Source: Mesorhizobium sp. RMAD-H1
Lineage (GTDB): Bacteria > Pseudomonadota > Alphaproteobacteria > Rhizobiales > Rhizobiaceae
Direction: 5' to 3'
DNA length: 64,000 nucleotides
Assembly: GCF_014191375.1 (NCBI RefSeq)
Contig: NZ_JACHWN010000008.1
Location: 62,001 to 126,000 of the forward strand
Shown here: positions 20,294 to 29,243 of the stretch, piece by piece
How positions within the stretch are numbered: position 1 is the stretch's first letter
How the letters are laid out: each line of letters begins with the position of its first letter
The notes under the pieces: model-generated
Databases searched by the model: none
Seen by the model: only the letters and a program-made list of their open reading frames with translations
Told to the model about the DNA's origin: nothing
Program-made: the position numbers and the translations under genes

Positions 20294-21028
20294 ATGAGCG
20301 ATAAATTCAGAGGCAAGACGGTTCTGGTGACGGCTGCCGGGCAGGGCATCGGCAAGGCGACGGCGCTTGCCTTCGCGCGTGCCGGCGCGGCGGTACATGC
20401 CACCGATATCAACGAAAACGCGCTTACCACGCTTGCGAACGAACCCGGCATCTCCGTGCGCAGACTGGATGTGCTGGATACCGCAGCCGTGACGCAGGCC
20501 GTCGCCGAGATCGGCACGGTCGACGTTCTCTTCAATTGCGCCGGCTTTGTCCATTCCGGTTCGATCCTCGAGATGAAGGACGAGGATATTGATTTCGCCT
20601 TCGATCTCAACGTGCGCTCGATGGTGCGCACCATTCGCGCCGTGCTGCCCGGCATGATCGCCAATGGCGGCGGGGCGATCGTCAACATGTCGTCGGTGGC
20701 AAGCAGCATCAAGGGCGTGCCGAACCGCTTCGCCTACAGCGTCACCAAGGCGGCGGTGATCGGGCTCACCAAATCGATTGCCGCGGATTATGTCGGGCAG
20801 GGCATACGCTGCAACGCGATCTGCCCGGGCACGGTGGAAAGCCCGTCCCTGCAGGAGCGGCTGAGGGCCACCGGCGATTTCGAGGCTGCCCGCGCGGCCT
20901 TCATCGCCCGCCAGCCCATGGGCCGTCTCGGAACACCGGAAGAAATCGCCGATCTCGCGGTTTATTTAGCGGGCGCGACCTATACGACGGGTCAGGCCTA
21001 TGTCATCGACGGTGGGTGGGTGAATTGA
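20294..21028 (+). CDS. Short-chain dehydrogenase, probable 2-keto-3-deoxy-L-fuconate dehydrogenase
   Basis: A 244-residue classical SDR with nucleotide motif TAAGQGIGKA, NCAG, a catalytic serine in MSSVAS, YSVTK (Tyr/Lys) and the C-terminal GGWVN. It is close in style to bacterial 2-keto-3-deoxy-L-fuconate 4-dehydrogenases and human BDH2. In the non-phosphorylating L-fucose route that enzyme makes 2,4-diketo-3-deoxy-L-fuconate, which the next gene product would cleave. An L-fucose 1-dehydrogenase role cannot be excluded. Confidence 0.82.
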   Translation: MSDKFRGKTVLVTAAGQGIGKATALAFARAGAAVHATDINENALTTLANEPGISVRRLDVLDTAAVTQAVAEIGTVDVLFNCAGFVHSGSILEMKDEDIDFAFDLNVRSMVRTIRAVLPGMIANGGGAIVNMSSVASSIKGVPNRFAYSVTKAAVIGLTKSIAADYVGQGIRCNAICPGTVESPSLQERLRATGDFEAARAAFIARQPMGRLGTPEEIADLAVYLAGATYTTGQAYVIDGGWVN

Positions 21029-21104
21029 GGGAGTAGGGAATAGTAATACATCCTATATTTGCCTACTCCCTACTCCCTACTCCCTACTCCCTACTCCCTA
21101 CTCA
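21029..21104. repeat. Heptanucleotide tandem repeat with inverted partner
   Basis: Five perfect CTACTCC units (21063-21097) plus a sixth ending in A (21098-21104) pair with GGGAGTAGGGAATAG at 21029-21043. It lies directly after the SDR stop and 27 bp before the FAH-family start. It belongs with the related elements at 84-170 and 63431-63505. Confidence 0.8.
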
Positions 21105-21131
21105 CGTTTCAAATCATACAAGGAGACAAAC

Positions 21132-21977
21132 ATGAAGCTGCTGCGATATGGCGAGGCAGGACAGGAGAAGCCGGGGCTTCTCGACACGCAAGGCAACATT
21201 CGCGATCTATCGGGCCATGTGGCCGATATTGCCGGCGCCGTGCTGGCACCGGAAGCGCTGGCGAAGCTGGGCGCGATCGATCCCGCGAGCCTGCCGCTCG
21301 TTTCCGGCAATCCGCGTCTTGGCCCTTGCGTCGCCGGGACGGGCAAGTTCATCTGCATCGGCTTGAACTATGCCGACCATGCCGCCGAATCCGGGCTGGC
21401 GGTGCCGCCGGAGCCGGTCATCTTCATGAAGGCCACCTCGGCCATCGTCGGCCCCAATGACGATCTCGTCATTCCGCGCGGCTCGCAGAAGACCGACTGG
21501 GAAGTGGAGCTTGGCATCATCATCGGCAAGACGGCCAAATATGTGAGCGAAGAAGATGCGCTCGATTATGTAGCCGGCTATTCAGTTTTGCACGATGTCA
21601 GCGAGCGCGCCTTCCAGACCGAGCGCTCGGGACAGTGGACCAAGGGCAAATCCTGCGACACGTTCGGCCCGACCGGCCCCTGGCTCGTCACCAAGGATGA
21701 AGTCACCGACCCGCAGAATCTTTCCATGTGGCTCAAGGTCAATGGCGAGACGATGCAGGACGGCTCGACCAAGACCATGGTCTATGGCGTGCGGTATCTC
21801 GTTTCATATCTCTCCCAGTTCATGTCGCTGCAGCCGGGCGACATCATCTCCACCGGCACGCCTCCCGGCGTCGGTATGGGCATGAAGCCGCCGCGCTATC
21901 TGAAGGCGGGCGATGTGGTCGAACTGGGTATCGAGGGGCTGGGCCAGCAGAAGCAGAATGTGAAGGCTGATATTTAG
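21132..21977 (+). CDS. FAH-family hydrolase, probable 2,4-diketo-3-deoxy-L-fuconate hydrolase
   Basis: The 281-residue fumarylacetoacetate-hydrolase-fold protein has an N-terminal cap (MKLLRYGEAGQEKPGLLD) and a catalytic domain with ICIGLNYADHA, PVIFMKATSAIVGPND, the metal site in DWEVELGIIIGKTAK and the closing ISTGTPPGVGMGMKPPRYL. Proteins like this are often labelled ureidoglycolate lyase, but in an L-fucose island they cleave 2,4-diketo-3-deoxy-L-fuconate to pyruvate and L-lactate. A good AAGGAGA ribosome-binding site precedes the ATG. Confidence 0.85.
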   Translation: MKLLRYGEAGQEKPGLLDTQGNIRDLSGHVADIAGAVLAPEALAKLGAIDPASLPLVSGNPRLGPCVAGTGKFICIGLNYADHAAESGLAVPPEPVIFMKATSAIVGPNDDLVIPRGSQKTDWEVELGIIIGKTAKYVSEEDALDYVAGYSVLHDVSERAFQTERSGQWTKGKSCDTFGPTGPWLVTKDEVTDPQNLSMWLKVNGETMQDGSTKTMVYGVRYLVSYLSQFMSLQPGDIISTGTPPGVGMGMKPPRYLKAGDVVELGIEGLGQQKQNVKADI

Positions 21978-22016
21978 CCGGATTCAAGAGCGGCTCACCT
22001 GTAGCCGGAAACGCTG

Positions 22017-22187
22017 GCGGGACAGTACCCCCCTCTGTCCTGCCGGACATCTCCCCCTCAAGGGGGGAGATTACGCCTTCATAGATGCTCGGCACCAATC
22101 GCAAACGTTGTAGGGTAGGGGCCGAAAAGTCGTGTCAGCCAATCTCCCCCCTTGAGGGGGAGATGCCCGGCAGGGCAGAGGGGGGTG
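22017..22187 (-). repeat. Rhizobial palindromic element, copy 5
   Basis: Same family as the element at 10181, minus orientation (core reads GCTCGGCACCAATCGC on the plus strand). It separates the FAH-family gene from fucD. Confidence 0.85.
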
Positions 22188-22214
22188 AACACCAACATAT
22201 CAAAAGAGGTTCCC

Positions 22215-23495
22215 GTGGCCCGTATTACCGATCTCCGTGTTTTCGATCTGCGTTTCCCGACGTCGCAAAGTCTCGACGGGTCGGACGCGATGAATCCGGA
22301 TCCGGATTATTCCGCCGCCTATGTCATTCTCGATACGGACCATGACGGGCTCGAGGGCCACGGGCTGACCTTCACCATCGGGCGCGGCAACGATATCTGC
22401 TGCCTCGCTATTCAGGCGATGAAGCATCTCGTCGTCGGGCAGGACCTTGCTGAAATCCGCGAAAATCCCGGTGCTTTCTGGCGGCATCTCACCAGCGACA
22501 GCCAGCTGCGCTGGATCGGGCCGGACAAGGGCGCGATGCATCTGGCGACGGGCGCGGTGGTCAATGCCGTGTGGGACCTTCTCGCCAAGCAGGCGGGCAA
22601 GCCGGTGTGGCGGCTGGTTGGCGAGATGACGCCGGAGGAAATCGTCCGCATCGTCGATTTCCGCTACCTGACCGACGTGCTGACGCCTGAGGAGGCGCTG
22701 GCGATCCTCAAAAGGGCCGAGGCGGGCAAGGCGGAGCGCATCGCCACGCTCGAGCGCGAGGGCTATGCCTGCTACACCACCTCGGCGGGTTGGCTCGGCT
22801 ATTCGGACGAGAAGCTGAAGCGGCTCTGCCAAGAGGCCATCGACGCCGGGTTCAACCATATCAAGATGAAGGTCGGGCGCGATCTGGAAGACGATATCCG
22901 CCGGCTCACCATCGCCCGCGAGACGATCGGTCCGGACCGCTTCCTGATGATCGACGCCAACCAGGTGTGGGAAGTGGATCAGGCCATCGACTGGGTGAAG
23001 AAGCTCTCCTTCTGCAATCCTTATTTTATCGAGGAGCCGACCAGCCCCGACGATATTGCCGGGCATCGCAAGATCCGCGAGGCTATTGGCCCGGTAAAGG
23101 TCGCGACGGGCGAGATGTGCCAGAACCGCATCATGTTCAAGCAGTTCATCGCCGAAGGCGCCATCGACATCGTGCAGATCGATTCATGCCGCATGGGGGG
23201 CTTGAACGAGGTGCTGGCGGTGCTGCTCATATCAGCCAAATACGGCCTGCCGGTCTGGCCCCATGCGGGCGGCGTCGGCCTTTGCGAATATGTGCAGCAT
23301 CTCTCGATGATCGATTACATCGCCGTGTCGGGCACCAAGGAGGGGCGCGTCATCGAATATGTCGACCATCTGCACGAGCATTTCGTCGACCCCTGCGTGA
23401 TCCGCGACGCGGCCTACATGCCGCCGTCGCTTCCGGGCTTTTCGATCGAGATGAAGCCCGCTTCGATCGAGCGGTATCAGTGGCGGGGAGCGTAA
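22215..23495 (+). CDS. fucD: L-fuconate dehydratase
   Basis: FucD removes water from L-fuconate to give 2-keto-3-deoxy-L-fuconate. The 426-residue enolase-superfamily enzyme keeps the full catalytic set: K217-M-K219, metal ligands D247, E273 and E300, and the D323/H350 dyad (QIDSC, WPHAGG). Spacing agrees with the Xanthomonas FucD active site. The SLDGSDAMNPDPDYSAAYV segment is typical of the subfamily. Translation starts at GTG 22215 after AAAGAGG; a longer frame begins inside the preceding repeat and is an artefact. Its stop lies 10 bp from the rhaK stop on the other strand. Confidence 0.93.
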   Translation: MARITDLRVFDLRFPTSQSLDGSDAMNPDPDYSAAYVILDTDHDGLEGHGLTFTIGRGNDICCLAIQAMKHLVVGQDLAEIRENPGAFWRHLTSDSQLRWIGPDKGAMHLATGAVVNAVWDLLAKQAGKPVWRLVGEMTPEEIVRIVDFRYLTDVLTPEEALAILKRAEAGKAERIATLEREGYACYTTSAGWLGYSDEKLKRLCQEAIDAGFNHIKMKVGRDLEDDIRRLTIARETIGPDRFLMIDANQVWEVDQAIDWVKKLSFCNPYFIEEPTSPDDIAGHRKIREAIGPVKVATGEMCQNRIMFKQFIAEGAIDIVQIDSCRMGGLNEVLAVLLISAKYGLPVWPHAGGVGLCEYVQHLSMIDYIAVSGTKEGRVIEYVDHLHEHFVDPCVIRDAAYMPPSLPGFSIEMKPASIERYQWRGA

Positions 23496-23505
23496 GGGGC
23501 CACCG

Positions 23506-24870
23506 CTAAAGCAAACTCCGCCATTTTTCCGCATAGGATGCGAAGGTGGCAGGCAGAGCCAGATCATTTGGCTCTGGCATAGTCTCGCCGGGAGCCATGC
23601 CGGCGAGCATGGCTGCGCCGAGGCTGGTGCCGGTCGAGCCGGGGAGCGCCAGCACTTCGCGGCTCGTGAGGCTGGCGAGGGCGGCGGTGTAGATTTTGTT
23701 CCTGGCGAACGGGCCTTCGACGATAATTGCCCCATCCGCGCCGACGAGGCCGAGGCTCACATCCGTCATCAGCGCGGCATAGAGCGAGGCGGCGGCGTAG
23801 CGGGTGGAGGGGCTGAGGTTTTCGGCGTTGAGCCATGCCATATCGCGCGCCGAAAACGGGCCCGAACCCTTGACGACGCTGGGGAGCACCATGGTCTGGC
23901 GGGAGAGCACCTCCGGCAATGCGGCGATGGCGTCATCGAGAGTAGCCGGGCTGTCCTTCGTCAGAAGCTCGAACTCGCGTCCGCCCATGAAGCGGGCGGA
24001 GGGGACAGGGCGACCATAGGCATCGACATTGACGAGCGTGTCGCGCTCCGGGTCGAGGCTTTCCGCATGACCGCCAACGCCGAAGATCACCACCCATGTA
24101 CCGGTCGAGACGACGGCAAAGGGTGGCTCGCGCCGGATCAGGTGCGGCAGCAGCGAGGCGTTGGAATCGTGGATGCCGCAATGGACGGGGATGGGCTTGT
24201 CGAGGCCGATGGTCCTGGCGATTTCCGGCAGGAGCGGCCCGAGCGCATCGAAAGCGGAGCGGACCGGGGCGAGCAGCGGCCGGATTTCCAGCCTGTCCAC
24301 CAGCGAGGCGAATTCGCCCGCGCGCGGGTTCCAGAGATCGGTGTGGCAGCCGAGCGAAGTGGCTTCGCAAGACGCAATGCCGGTCAATCGCCACGCCCAG
24401 TATTGCGGATAGGTGAGGATGGTTCGCACCCCGGCGAAAAGGTTCGGGAAAGCGGTTTTCTGGTAATGCAGCTGTGCGCCGAGGTTGAGGCCGCCGGAGA
24501 GGTATGGCGAGGCGGTCTCGCTGAAATCCGGGCGCAAGGTGGCGTAGCTTTCGCGGATTTCGGCTGGATAGCTGTGCTCATAGTCGAGCACCGGCATGGC
24601 GAGGCCCGACCCGTCAAGGAGCGCGGCGGAAGCGCCATGGGTGGTGATGGAGATAGCGTCGAAGCCGGGGGTGTTGGCGAAGGTGGCAAGGGATTCGAGG
24701 AAGAAGACCCAGAGCGCTTCGATGTCGTAATGCGGATAGGGCGGGCCCGACAGCACGCGGTTGGGCGTGGTGCGGGCGGCGATTTCCTTCGCCGTCGCGG
24801 TATCGACGATGACGGCCTTGGCATTGGTCTTGCCGATGTCGAGGACAGCGATGCGGGCGGGAAGGGTCAT
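23506..24870 (-). CDS. rhaK: L-rhamnulose kinase, FGGY family
   Basis: RhaK phosphorylates L-rhamnulose to the 1-phosphate. The 454-residue FGGY kinase opens with the nucleotide-binding DIGKTNAKAVIVD, has SITTHGASAALLD, a central HCGIHDSNASLLPHL and a C-terminal ATPase half (VVSTGTWVVIFG, GADGAIIVEGPFARN, PGSTGTSLGAAMLA). In Rhizobium leguminosarum this kinase is also needed for rhamnose uptake by the RhaSTPQ importer, and the same gene neighbourhood is present here. It is last in the minus-strand rha operon, separated from rhaU by a palindromic repeat. Confidence 0.9.
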   Translation of the reverse strand: MTLPARIAVLDIGKTNAKAVIVDTATAKEIAARTTPNRVLSGPPYPHYDIEALWVFFLESLATFANTPGFDAISITTHGASAALLDGSGLAMPVLDYEHSYPAEIRESYATLRPDFSETASPYLSGGLNLGAQLHYQKTAFPNLFAGVRTILTYPQYWAWRLTGIASCEATSLGCHTDLWNPRAGEFASLVDRLEIRPLLAPVRSAFDALGPLLPEIARTIGLDKPIPVHCGIHDSNASLLPHLIRREPPFAVVSTGTWVVIFGVGGHAESLDPERDTLVNVDAYGRPVPSARFMGGREFELLTKDSPATLDDAIAALPEVLSRQTMVLPSVVKGSGPFSARDMAWLNAENLSPSTRYAAASLYAALMTDVSLGLVGADGAIIVEGPFARNKIYTAALASLTSREVLALPGSTGTSLGAAMLAGMAPGETMPEPNDLALPATFASYAEKWRSLL

Positions 24871-24902
24871 GGGACGCGCATCTCAGGTTTCAATTGAAAT
24901 GC

Positions 24903-25073
24903 CGGCGGGACAGTACCCCCCTCTGTCCTGCCGGACATCTCCCCCTCAAGGGGGGAGATTACGCTGTCGGGGCCGTTCGGCACCAATCGCAAACGTTGCA
25001 GAATGAAAGCGGAGCGTCGTGTCAGCCAATCTCCCCCCTTGAGGGGGAGATGCCCGGTAGGGCAGAGGGGGGT
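24903..25073 (-). repeat. Rhizobial palindromic element, copy 6
   Basis: Same family as the element at 10181, minus orientation. It lies within the rha operon between rhaU and rhaK. Confidence 0.85.
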
Positions 25074-25102
25074 GAATGGCGCTTCCATTAAAACAAATCC
25101 CC

Positions 25103-25423
25103 CTAAGCCAGATGAAAGACGGTGATCAGTTCCGACTGCACCGGCGAACTGTCCGGGTTGGTTTCCATGATATCCGCCATATGCGCCCACCATTTCTTCA
25201 TCACCGGATGATTGGGAAGGTCGGCCATGCGGTGATCCGCCGGGCGCGTCAGGACGCCGAAGAGGGTGTTTGTTTCTGGGTCGAAATGGATGGAATAATC
25301 GGAAATACCGGCCTCGTGCAGAAGCTCCACCAGCTCCGGCCATATCTCGTCGTGGCGGCGCTTGTATTCGGCTTCCATGCCGGGGTTGAGGCGCATCTTG
25401 AAAGCGTATTTTTCGGTGCTCAT
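25103..25423 (-). CDS. rhaU: L-rhamnose mutarotase
   Basis: A 106-residue RhaM/RhaU-family protein that interconverts L-rhamnose anomers for the isomerase. Motifs are [53 protein letters not shown] and the C-terminal VFHLA. The ATG at 25423 gives MSTEKYAF; an upstream start adds eight residues without a better ribosome-binding site. It follows rhaQ by 43 bp on the same strand, as in the R. leguminosarum locus. Confidence 0.92.
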   Translation of the reverse strand: MSTEKYAFKMRLNPGMEAEYKRRHDEIWPELVELLHEAGISDYSIHFDPETNTLFGVLTRPADHRMADLPNHPVMKKWWAHMADIMETNPDSSPVQSELITVFHLA

Positions 25424-25466
25424 GCGTTTTTCTCTTTTTAGCCGCAAGTCCGGACGGAAAACCGCT

Positions 25467-26474
25467 TCACACTTTTCCTGGACTTGCTTTTTTGAAGCGG
25501 CGGATGAGGATCGGCAGCGAGATGGTGACGATCAGAAGCAGGCCGATAAAGATCGACATGACGATGCCCGGCACATTCAGGAGGCCGAGGCCGAAGGTGA
25601 CGAGGCCCATGACGAAGGCAGCGATGACGACGCCGCCGATGGTGCCGGAGCCGCCGAGGATCGAGACCCCGCCAAGCACCACCATGGTGACCACCTCAAG
25701 CTCCCAGCCTTGCGCGATGGATGGACGGGTGGAGCCGAGGCGGGAGGTGAGGCACACGGCGGCGATGCCGCTCATCAGGCCGGTCAGGAGGAACAGGATG
25801 AACTTGATCCGCTCCACCGGAATACCGGAAAAGCGGGCGGCGAAGGCGTTGTTGCCGATGGCATAGACGCGGCGGCCGAAGCTGGTGGCGTGGAGCAGGA
25901 CGGCGAAGACGATGGCGCAGACGACGAAGAGCACGAACTCGAAGGAGAAAACCCAGAAGACATAGCCCTGCCCGAAATAGGCGAAACTGTCAGGGTAATT
26001 GCCATAGGCCTGATCGCCGAGCACGATATAGGAGATGCCGCGGAACAGGCTCATCGTGCCGATCGTGACGACGATGGAGGGCAGCCCCAGCCCCGCCACC
26101 AGAAAGCCGTTGAAGACACCGCAGAGGAGGCCGACACCGACGCCGATGGCGACGAGGCCCGGCGTGCCGATGCCTATCTGCGCCGCCGCGCCCATGGCCG
26201 TTGAAGCGAGGGCAATGATCGCGGCGACCGAGAGGTCTATCTCGCCCGAGATGATCAACAGCGCCATGGCGAAGGCGATGAGCGCCTTTTCGGTGAAGTT
26301 GAAGGTGGCGTCGGAGAGATTCCAGACATTGAGGAAATAGGGCGAGGCGAAGGAATTGGCGATGAAGATCGCAATCGCCACGCCGAGCAGCAGGACTTCC
26401 CAGCTCGAGAACAGGCGGGTGAAGGATGTGCCGAGCCGGTCGGGGATATGGCGCTTTTCAGGGATGGCGCTCAT
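25467..26474 (-). CDS. rhaQ: Rhamnose ABC transporter permease RhaQ
   Basis: Inner-membrane subunit of a CUT2 importer, 335 residues with about eight to ten hydrophobic segments. The CUT2 hallmarks are [45 protein letters not shown] and [18 protein letters not shown]. Its ATG overlaps the rhaP stop codon (ATGA), so translation is coupled. With RhaP it would form the channel for L-rhamnose. Confidence 0.92.
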   Translation of the reverse strand: MSAIPEKRHIPDRLGTSFTRLFSSWEVLLLGVAIAIFIANSFASPYFLNVWNLSDATFNFTEKALIAFAMALLIISGEIDLSVAAIIALASTAMGAAAQIGIGTPGLVAIGVGVGLLCGVFNGFLVAGLGLPSIVVTIGTMSLFRGISYIVLGDQAYGNYPDSFAYFGQGYVFWVFSFEFVLFVVCAIVFAVLLHATSFGRRVYAIGNNAFAARFSGIPVERIKFILFLLTGLMSGIAAVCLTSRLGSTRPSIAQGWELEVVTMVVLGGVSILGGSGTIGGVVIAAFVMGLVTFGLGLLNVPGIVMSIFIGLLLIVTISLPILIRRFKKASPGKV

Positions 26475-27469
26475 GCATTGGCCTCCTCAAAGGTCTTGGC
26501 TGCCTTGTCGCGCAGGATGATGCGGCCACGGCGCTTTTCCGCCCGCGCGTTGAAGATGACGGCGAGGATGATGACCGCGCCTGAAATCGCCATCTGCCAG
26601 AAGGGCGAGATGTCGATGACCGGCAGCGCGTTCTTGATGATTCCGAGGAAGAGCGCGCCCAGCACCGTGCCTGCAACCGTGCCGATTCCGCCGAGCGTGG
26701 AGATGCCGCCGATGACGCAGGCGGCGATGCTGTCGAGCTCGAAGCCGGCGGCGATATCGACATAGGCGACCGCATAGCGCGACACCCAGAGATAGCCGCA
26801 GAGCCCGGCAAGCGCGCCCGACAGCACGAAGGCGAAGAAGCGGGTGCGCCCGACATCGATGCCGGCATAGATTGCGGCGGTGGGGTTGCCGCCCGAGGCA
26901 TAGAGCGCCCGGCCGAAGAAGGTTCGCGTCATCATGATGTAAATGAGAATGACGATGGCGATGGCAATCCAGCCGAGGACGGGCAGGCCAAGGAAGACAT
27001 GGCGCGGGGTGTTGAGGAAACCGGGCGTCATCTGATGCGCATTGACCCAGCCGCCGCCCGAGAGCACGAAGGCCATGCCGCGATAGATGGTGAGCGTACC
27101 CAGCGTTACGACGATGGGCGGAATGCCGATCTTCCAGACGAGGAGGCCGTTGATCGCACCGAGGAATGCGCCGATGCCGATGGCGGCGAGGATGAGGAGG
27201 GCCAGCGGCAATTCGGGGTGGGCGGCATTGAGCATCGCCACCGCCATGCCCGTGAGGGCGAGATTGGCGGCGACGGAGAGGTCGATGGATTTGGTCAGGA
27301 TGACCGCCATCTGGCCGAGCGCCAGGATGATGAGGATCGAGGTGTCGTTGAAGATGCCCGCAAGGTTCTTCGGCGAGGAGAAGCCGGGCGCGCGCGTGGA
27401 GAAGGCGGCGACAAGGATGGCGATGATGCCGAAGAGCAGGATTTCGCGGTTTTTGAGCAAGCGGTTCAT
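26471..27469 (-). CDS. rhaP: Rhamnose ABC transporter permease RhaP
   Basis: Second CUT2 permease, 332 residues. It shows the same family motifs as RhaQ (ILTKSIDLSVAANLALTG, VTLGTLTIYRGMAFVLSG, ASGGNPTAAIYAGIDV, CVIGGISTLGGIGTVAGT). The ATG at 27469 (MNRLLKNREILLFG) starts 1 bp after the rhaT stop and is preferred over an upstream start inside rhaT. It overlaps rhaQ by 4 bp. Confidence 0.92.
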   Translation of the reverse strand: MNRLLKNREILLFGIIAILVAAFSTRAPGFSSPKNLAGIFNDTSILIILALGQMAVILTKSIDLSVAANLALTGMAVAMLNAAHPELPLALLILAAIGIGAFLGAINGLLVWKIGIPPIVVTLGTLTIYRGMAFVLSGGGWVNAHQMTPGFLNTPRHVFLGLPVLGWIAIAIVILIYIMMTRTFFGRALYASGGNPTAAIYAGIDVGRTRFFAFVLSGALAGLCGYLWVSRYAVAYVDIAAGFELDSIAACVIGGISTLGGIGTVAGTVLGALFLGIIKNALPVIDISPFWQMAISGAVIILAVIFNARAEKRRGRIILRDKAAKTFEEANA

Positions 27470-27470
27470 T

Positions 27471-28991
27471 TCAGGCGTTTCCCGTCGCGGCGCGCACCAG
27501 CGTTTCGGCATCGGCGGATTGTCTGTCGAAAATCCCTGCCGTCAGCCCCTCGCGCATGACGAGGACACGGTCGGACATGCCGAGAATCTCCGGCAGTTCG
27601 GATGAAACCATGATGATGCTGAGGCCCTCCGCCGCCAGTTCGCTGATGAAGGCATGGACGGCGGCCTTGGAGCCGATGTCGATGCCCTTGGTCGGTTCGT
27701 CGAGGATGATGACCTTCGGCTTGGTGGCGAGCCATTTGCCGATGACCACTTTCTGCTGGTTGCCGCCGGAGAGCGTACCGACGGGTACGGAGAGTGCGGC
27801 GGCGCGCAGGTCCAGCCTTTCGGCATAGCGCCGCGCCAGCGCAAATTCCTCTGCCGAGCGTAAGAAACCCGCGCGGGCGGTCTTGCCGAGCGATGGCAGC
27901 GAAATGTTCTGGAAGATCGGCATTTGCAGCACCGCGCCATGGCGGCCGCGCTCCTCGGGCACATAGACGAGCCCGTGGTTGATGGCGTCGCGCGGCGAGC
28001 GGATGGTGATGTTTTGCCCTTCGAGCGTGAGGCTGCCGGCAGAGGGGCGCGTCACGCCGAACAGCGACTGGCAGAACTCGGACCGCCCCGCGCCGACGAG
28101 GCCGTAGAGCCCGAGGATTTCACCGCGCCGGAGTTCGAAGGAAATGCCGCGGAATTCGGTCGGGTGCGAATAGTTCTCGACATGAAGCACGGTATCGCCC
28201 GGCGCCACCTCGATCTTGGGGAACGCATGCTCCACCGCGCGCCCGACCATCATTCGCACGATCTCGTTCTGGCTCGTGTCCTTGAGCGCGCCATGGCCGA
28301 CAGCGCGGCCATCGCGGAAGACGGCGTAATTCTGCGCGATTTCATAGACCTCATCGAATTTGTGGCTGATGAACAGGATCGCCTTCCCCTGCGCCTTCAA
28401 CCGCTCGATGATCTTGAAGAGGTCGTCCACCTCTTTGCGCGACAAAGCGGCGGTGGGCTCGTCCATGATGACGATGTTGCTGTCCACGGAAAGCGCGCGG
28501 GCAATGGCGACCAGATGGCGCTGCGCGATGGAAAGCTCCTTCAGCCTGGCGCGCACATCGACGGTCGTCTCCAGCGAGTGCAGCAGCGCCAGCGCGCGCG
28601 CATTGAGCCCCTTCCAGTTGACGAAGCCGAGCCGGGTTTTCGGCGCATGGCCGAGATAGATGTTTTCCGCCACCGACAATTCATCGAACAGCACGGTTTC
28701 CTGATGGATCGCGGTGACGCCATGGCCGGTTGCGGCTTGCGCGGTGGGGAAGGTGACCGGCCTGCCATCCACGCGGATCTCGCCTTCGTCCGGCTGATAG
28801 ATGCCGGTGAGGATTTTCACGAGCGTCGACTTCCCCGCGCCATTCTCGCCGATCAGCGCCGTCACCGTGCCAGGGTAGAGGGCGATGTCGACATTGTCGA
28901 GCGCGCGCACGCCGGGGAATGATTTCGAGATGCCGCGCATTTCGAGGAGGGGGGCCGGTTCTTCGGCGCGCGGTTGGGCGGCTGGGGTCAT
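27471..28991 (-). CDS. rhaT: Rhamnose ABC transporter ATPase RhaT
   Basis: This ATPase contains two fused nucleotide-binding domains, as in all CUT2 sugar importers (506 residues). The first half has an intact Walker A (GENGAGKST), Walker B (IVIMDEPTAAL) and switch histidine (FISHK). The second half has the usual degenerate Walker A (GLVGAGRSE) but a good signature (LSGGNQQK) and Walker B (VIILDEPTKGID). The ATG at 28991 is chosen; a longer frame reading into the upstream repeat at 29027-29204 is spurious. rhaS lies upstream beyond that repeat. Confidence 0.92.
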   Translation of the reverse strand: MTPAAQPRAEEPAPLLEMRGISKSFPGVRALDNVDIALYPGTVTALIGENGAGKSTLVKILTGIYQPDEGEIRVDGRPVTFPTAQAATGHGVTAIHQETVLFDELSVAENIYLGHAPKTRLGFVNWKGLNARALALLHSLETTVDVRARLKELSIAQRHLVAIARALSVDSNIVIMDEPTAALSRKEVDDLFKIIERLKAQGKAILFISHKFDEVYEIAQNYAVFRDGRAVGHGALKDTSQNEIVRMMVGRAVEHAFPKIEVAPGDTVLHVENYSHPTEFRGISFELRRGEILGLYGLVGAGRSEFCQSLFGVTRPSAGSLTLEGQNITIRSPRDAINHGLVYVPEERGRHGAVLQMPIFQNISLPSLGKTARAGFLRSAEEFALARRYAERLDLRAAALSVPVGTLSGGNQQKVVIGKWLATKPKVIILDEPTKGIDIGSKAAVHAFISELAAEGLSIIMVSSELPEILGMSDRVLVMREGLTAGIFDRQSADAETLVRAATGNA

Positions 28992-29026
28992 TGGCTGGAC
29001 ATTCCAATTGTAAATCGGAGACCTTA

Positions 29027-29204
29027 GCGGGACAGCGCCCCCCTCTGTCCTGCCGGACATCTCCCCCGCAAGGGGGGAGATTGCGCCGTCATTAACATTC
29101 GGCACCAATCGCCCGCGTTGCAGAATAAAGGGCGGTACGGTGAGTCAGCCAATCTCCCCCCTTGCGGGGGAGATGGCCGGCAGGCCAGAGGGGGGCGCCT
29201 CGCG
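29027..29204 (-). repeat. Rhizobial palindromic element, copy 7
   Basis: Same family as the element at 10181, minus orientation with the CCCCGCAAGGGG inner hairpin. It lies between rhaS (binding protein) and rhaT (ATPase), mirroring the position of copy 2 in the other transporter operon. Confidence 0.85.
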
Positions 29205-29243
29205 ATGTCGTTAAAACATGGGCCGCTCTAATCGCACCCGTGA

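Noticed and set aside
21132-21977. Ureidoglycolate lyase
   Set aside because: No purine or allantoin genes are nearby. The FAH fold plus fucD, SDR and lactonase context favours diketo-deoxy-fuconate hydrolysis.
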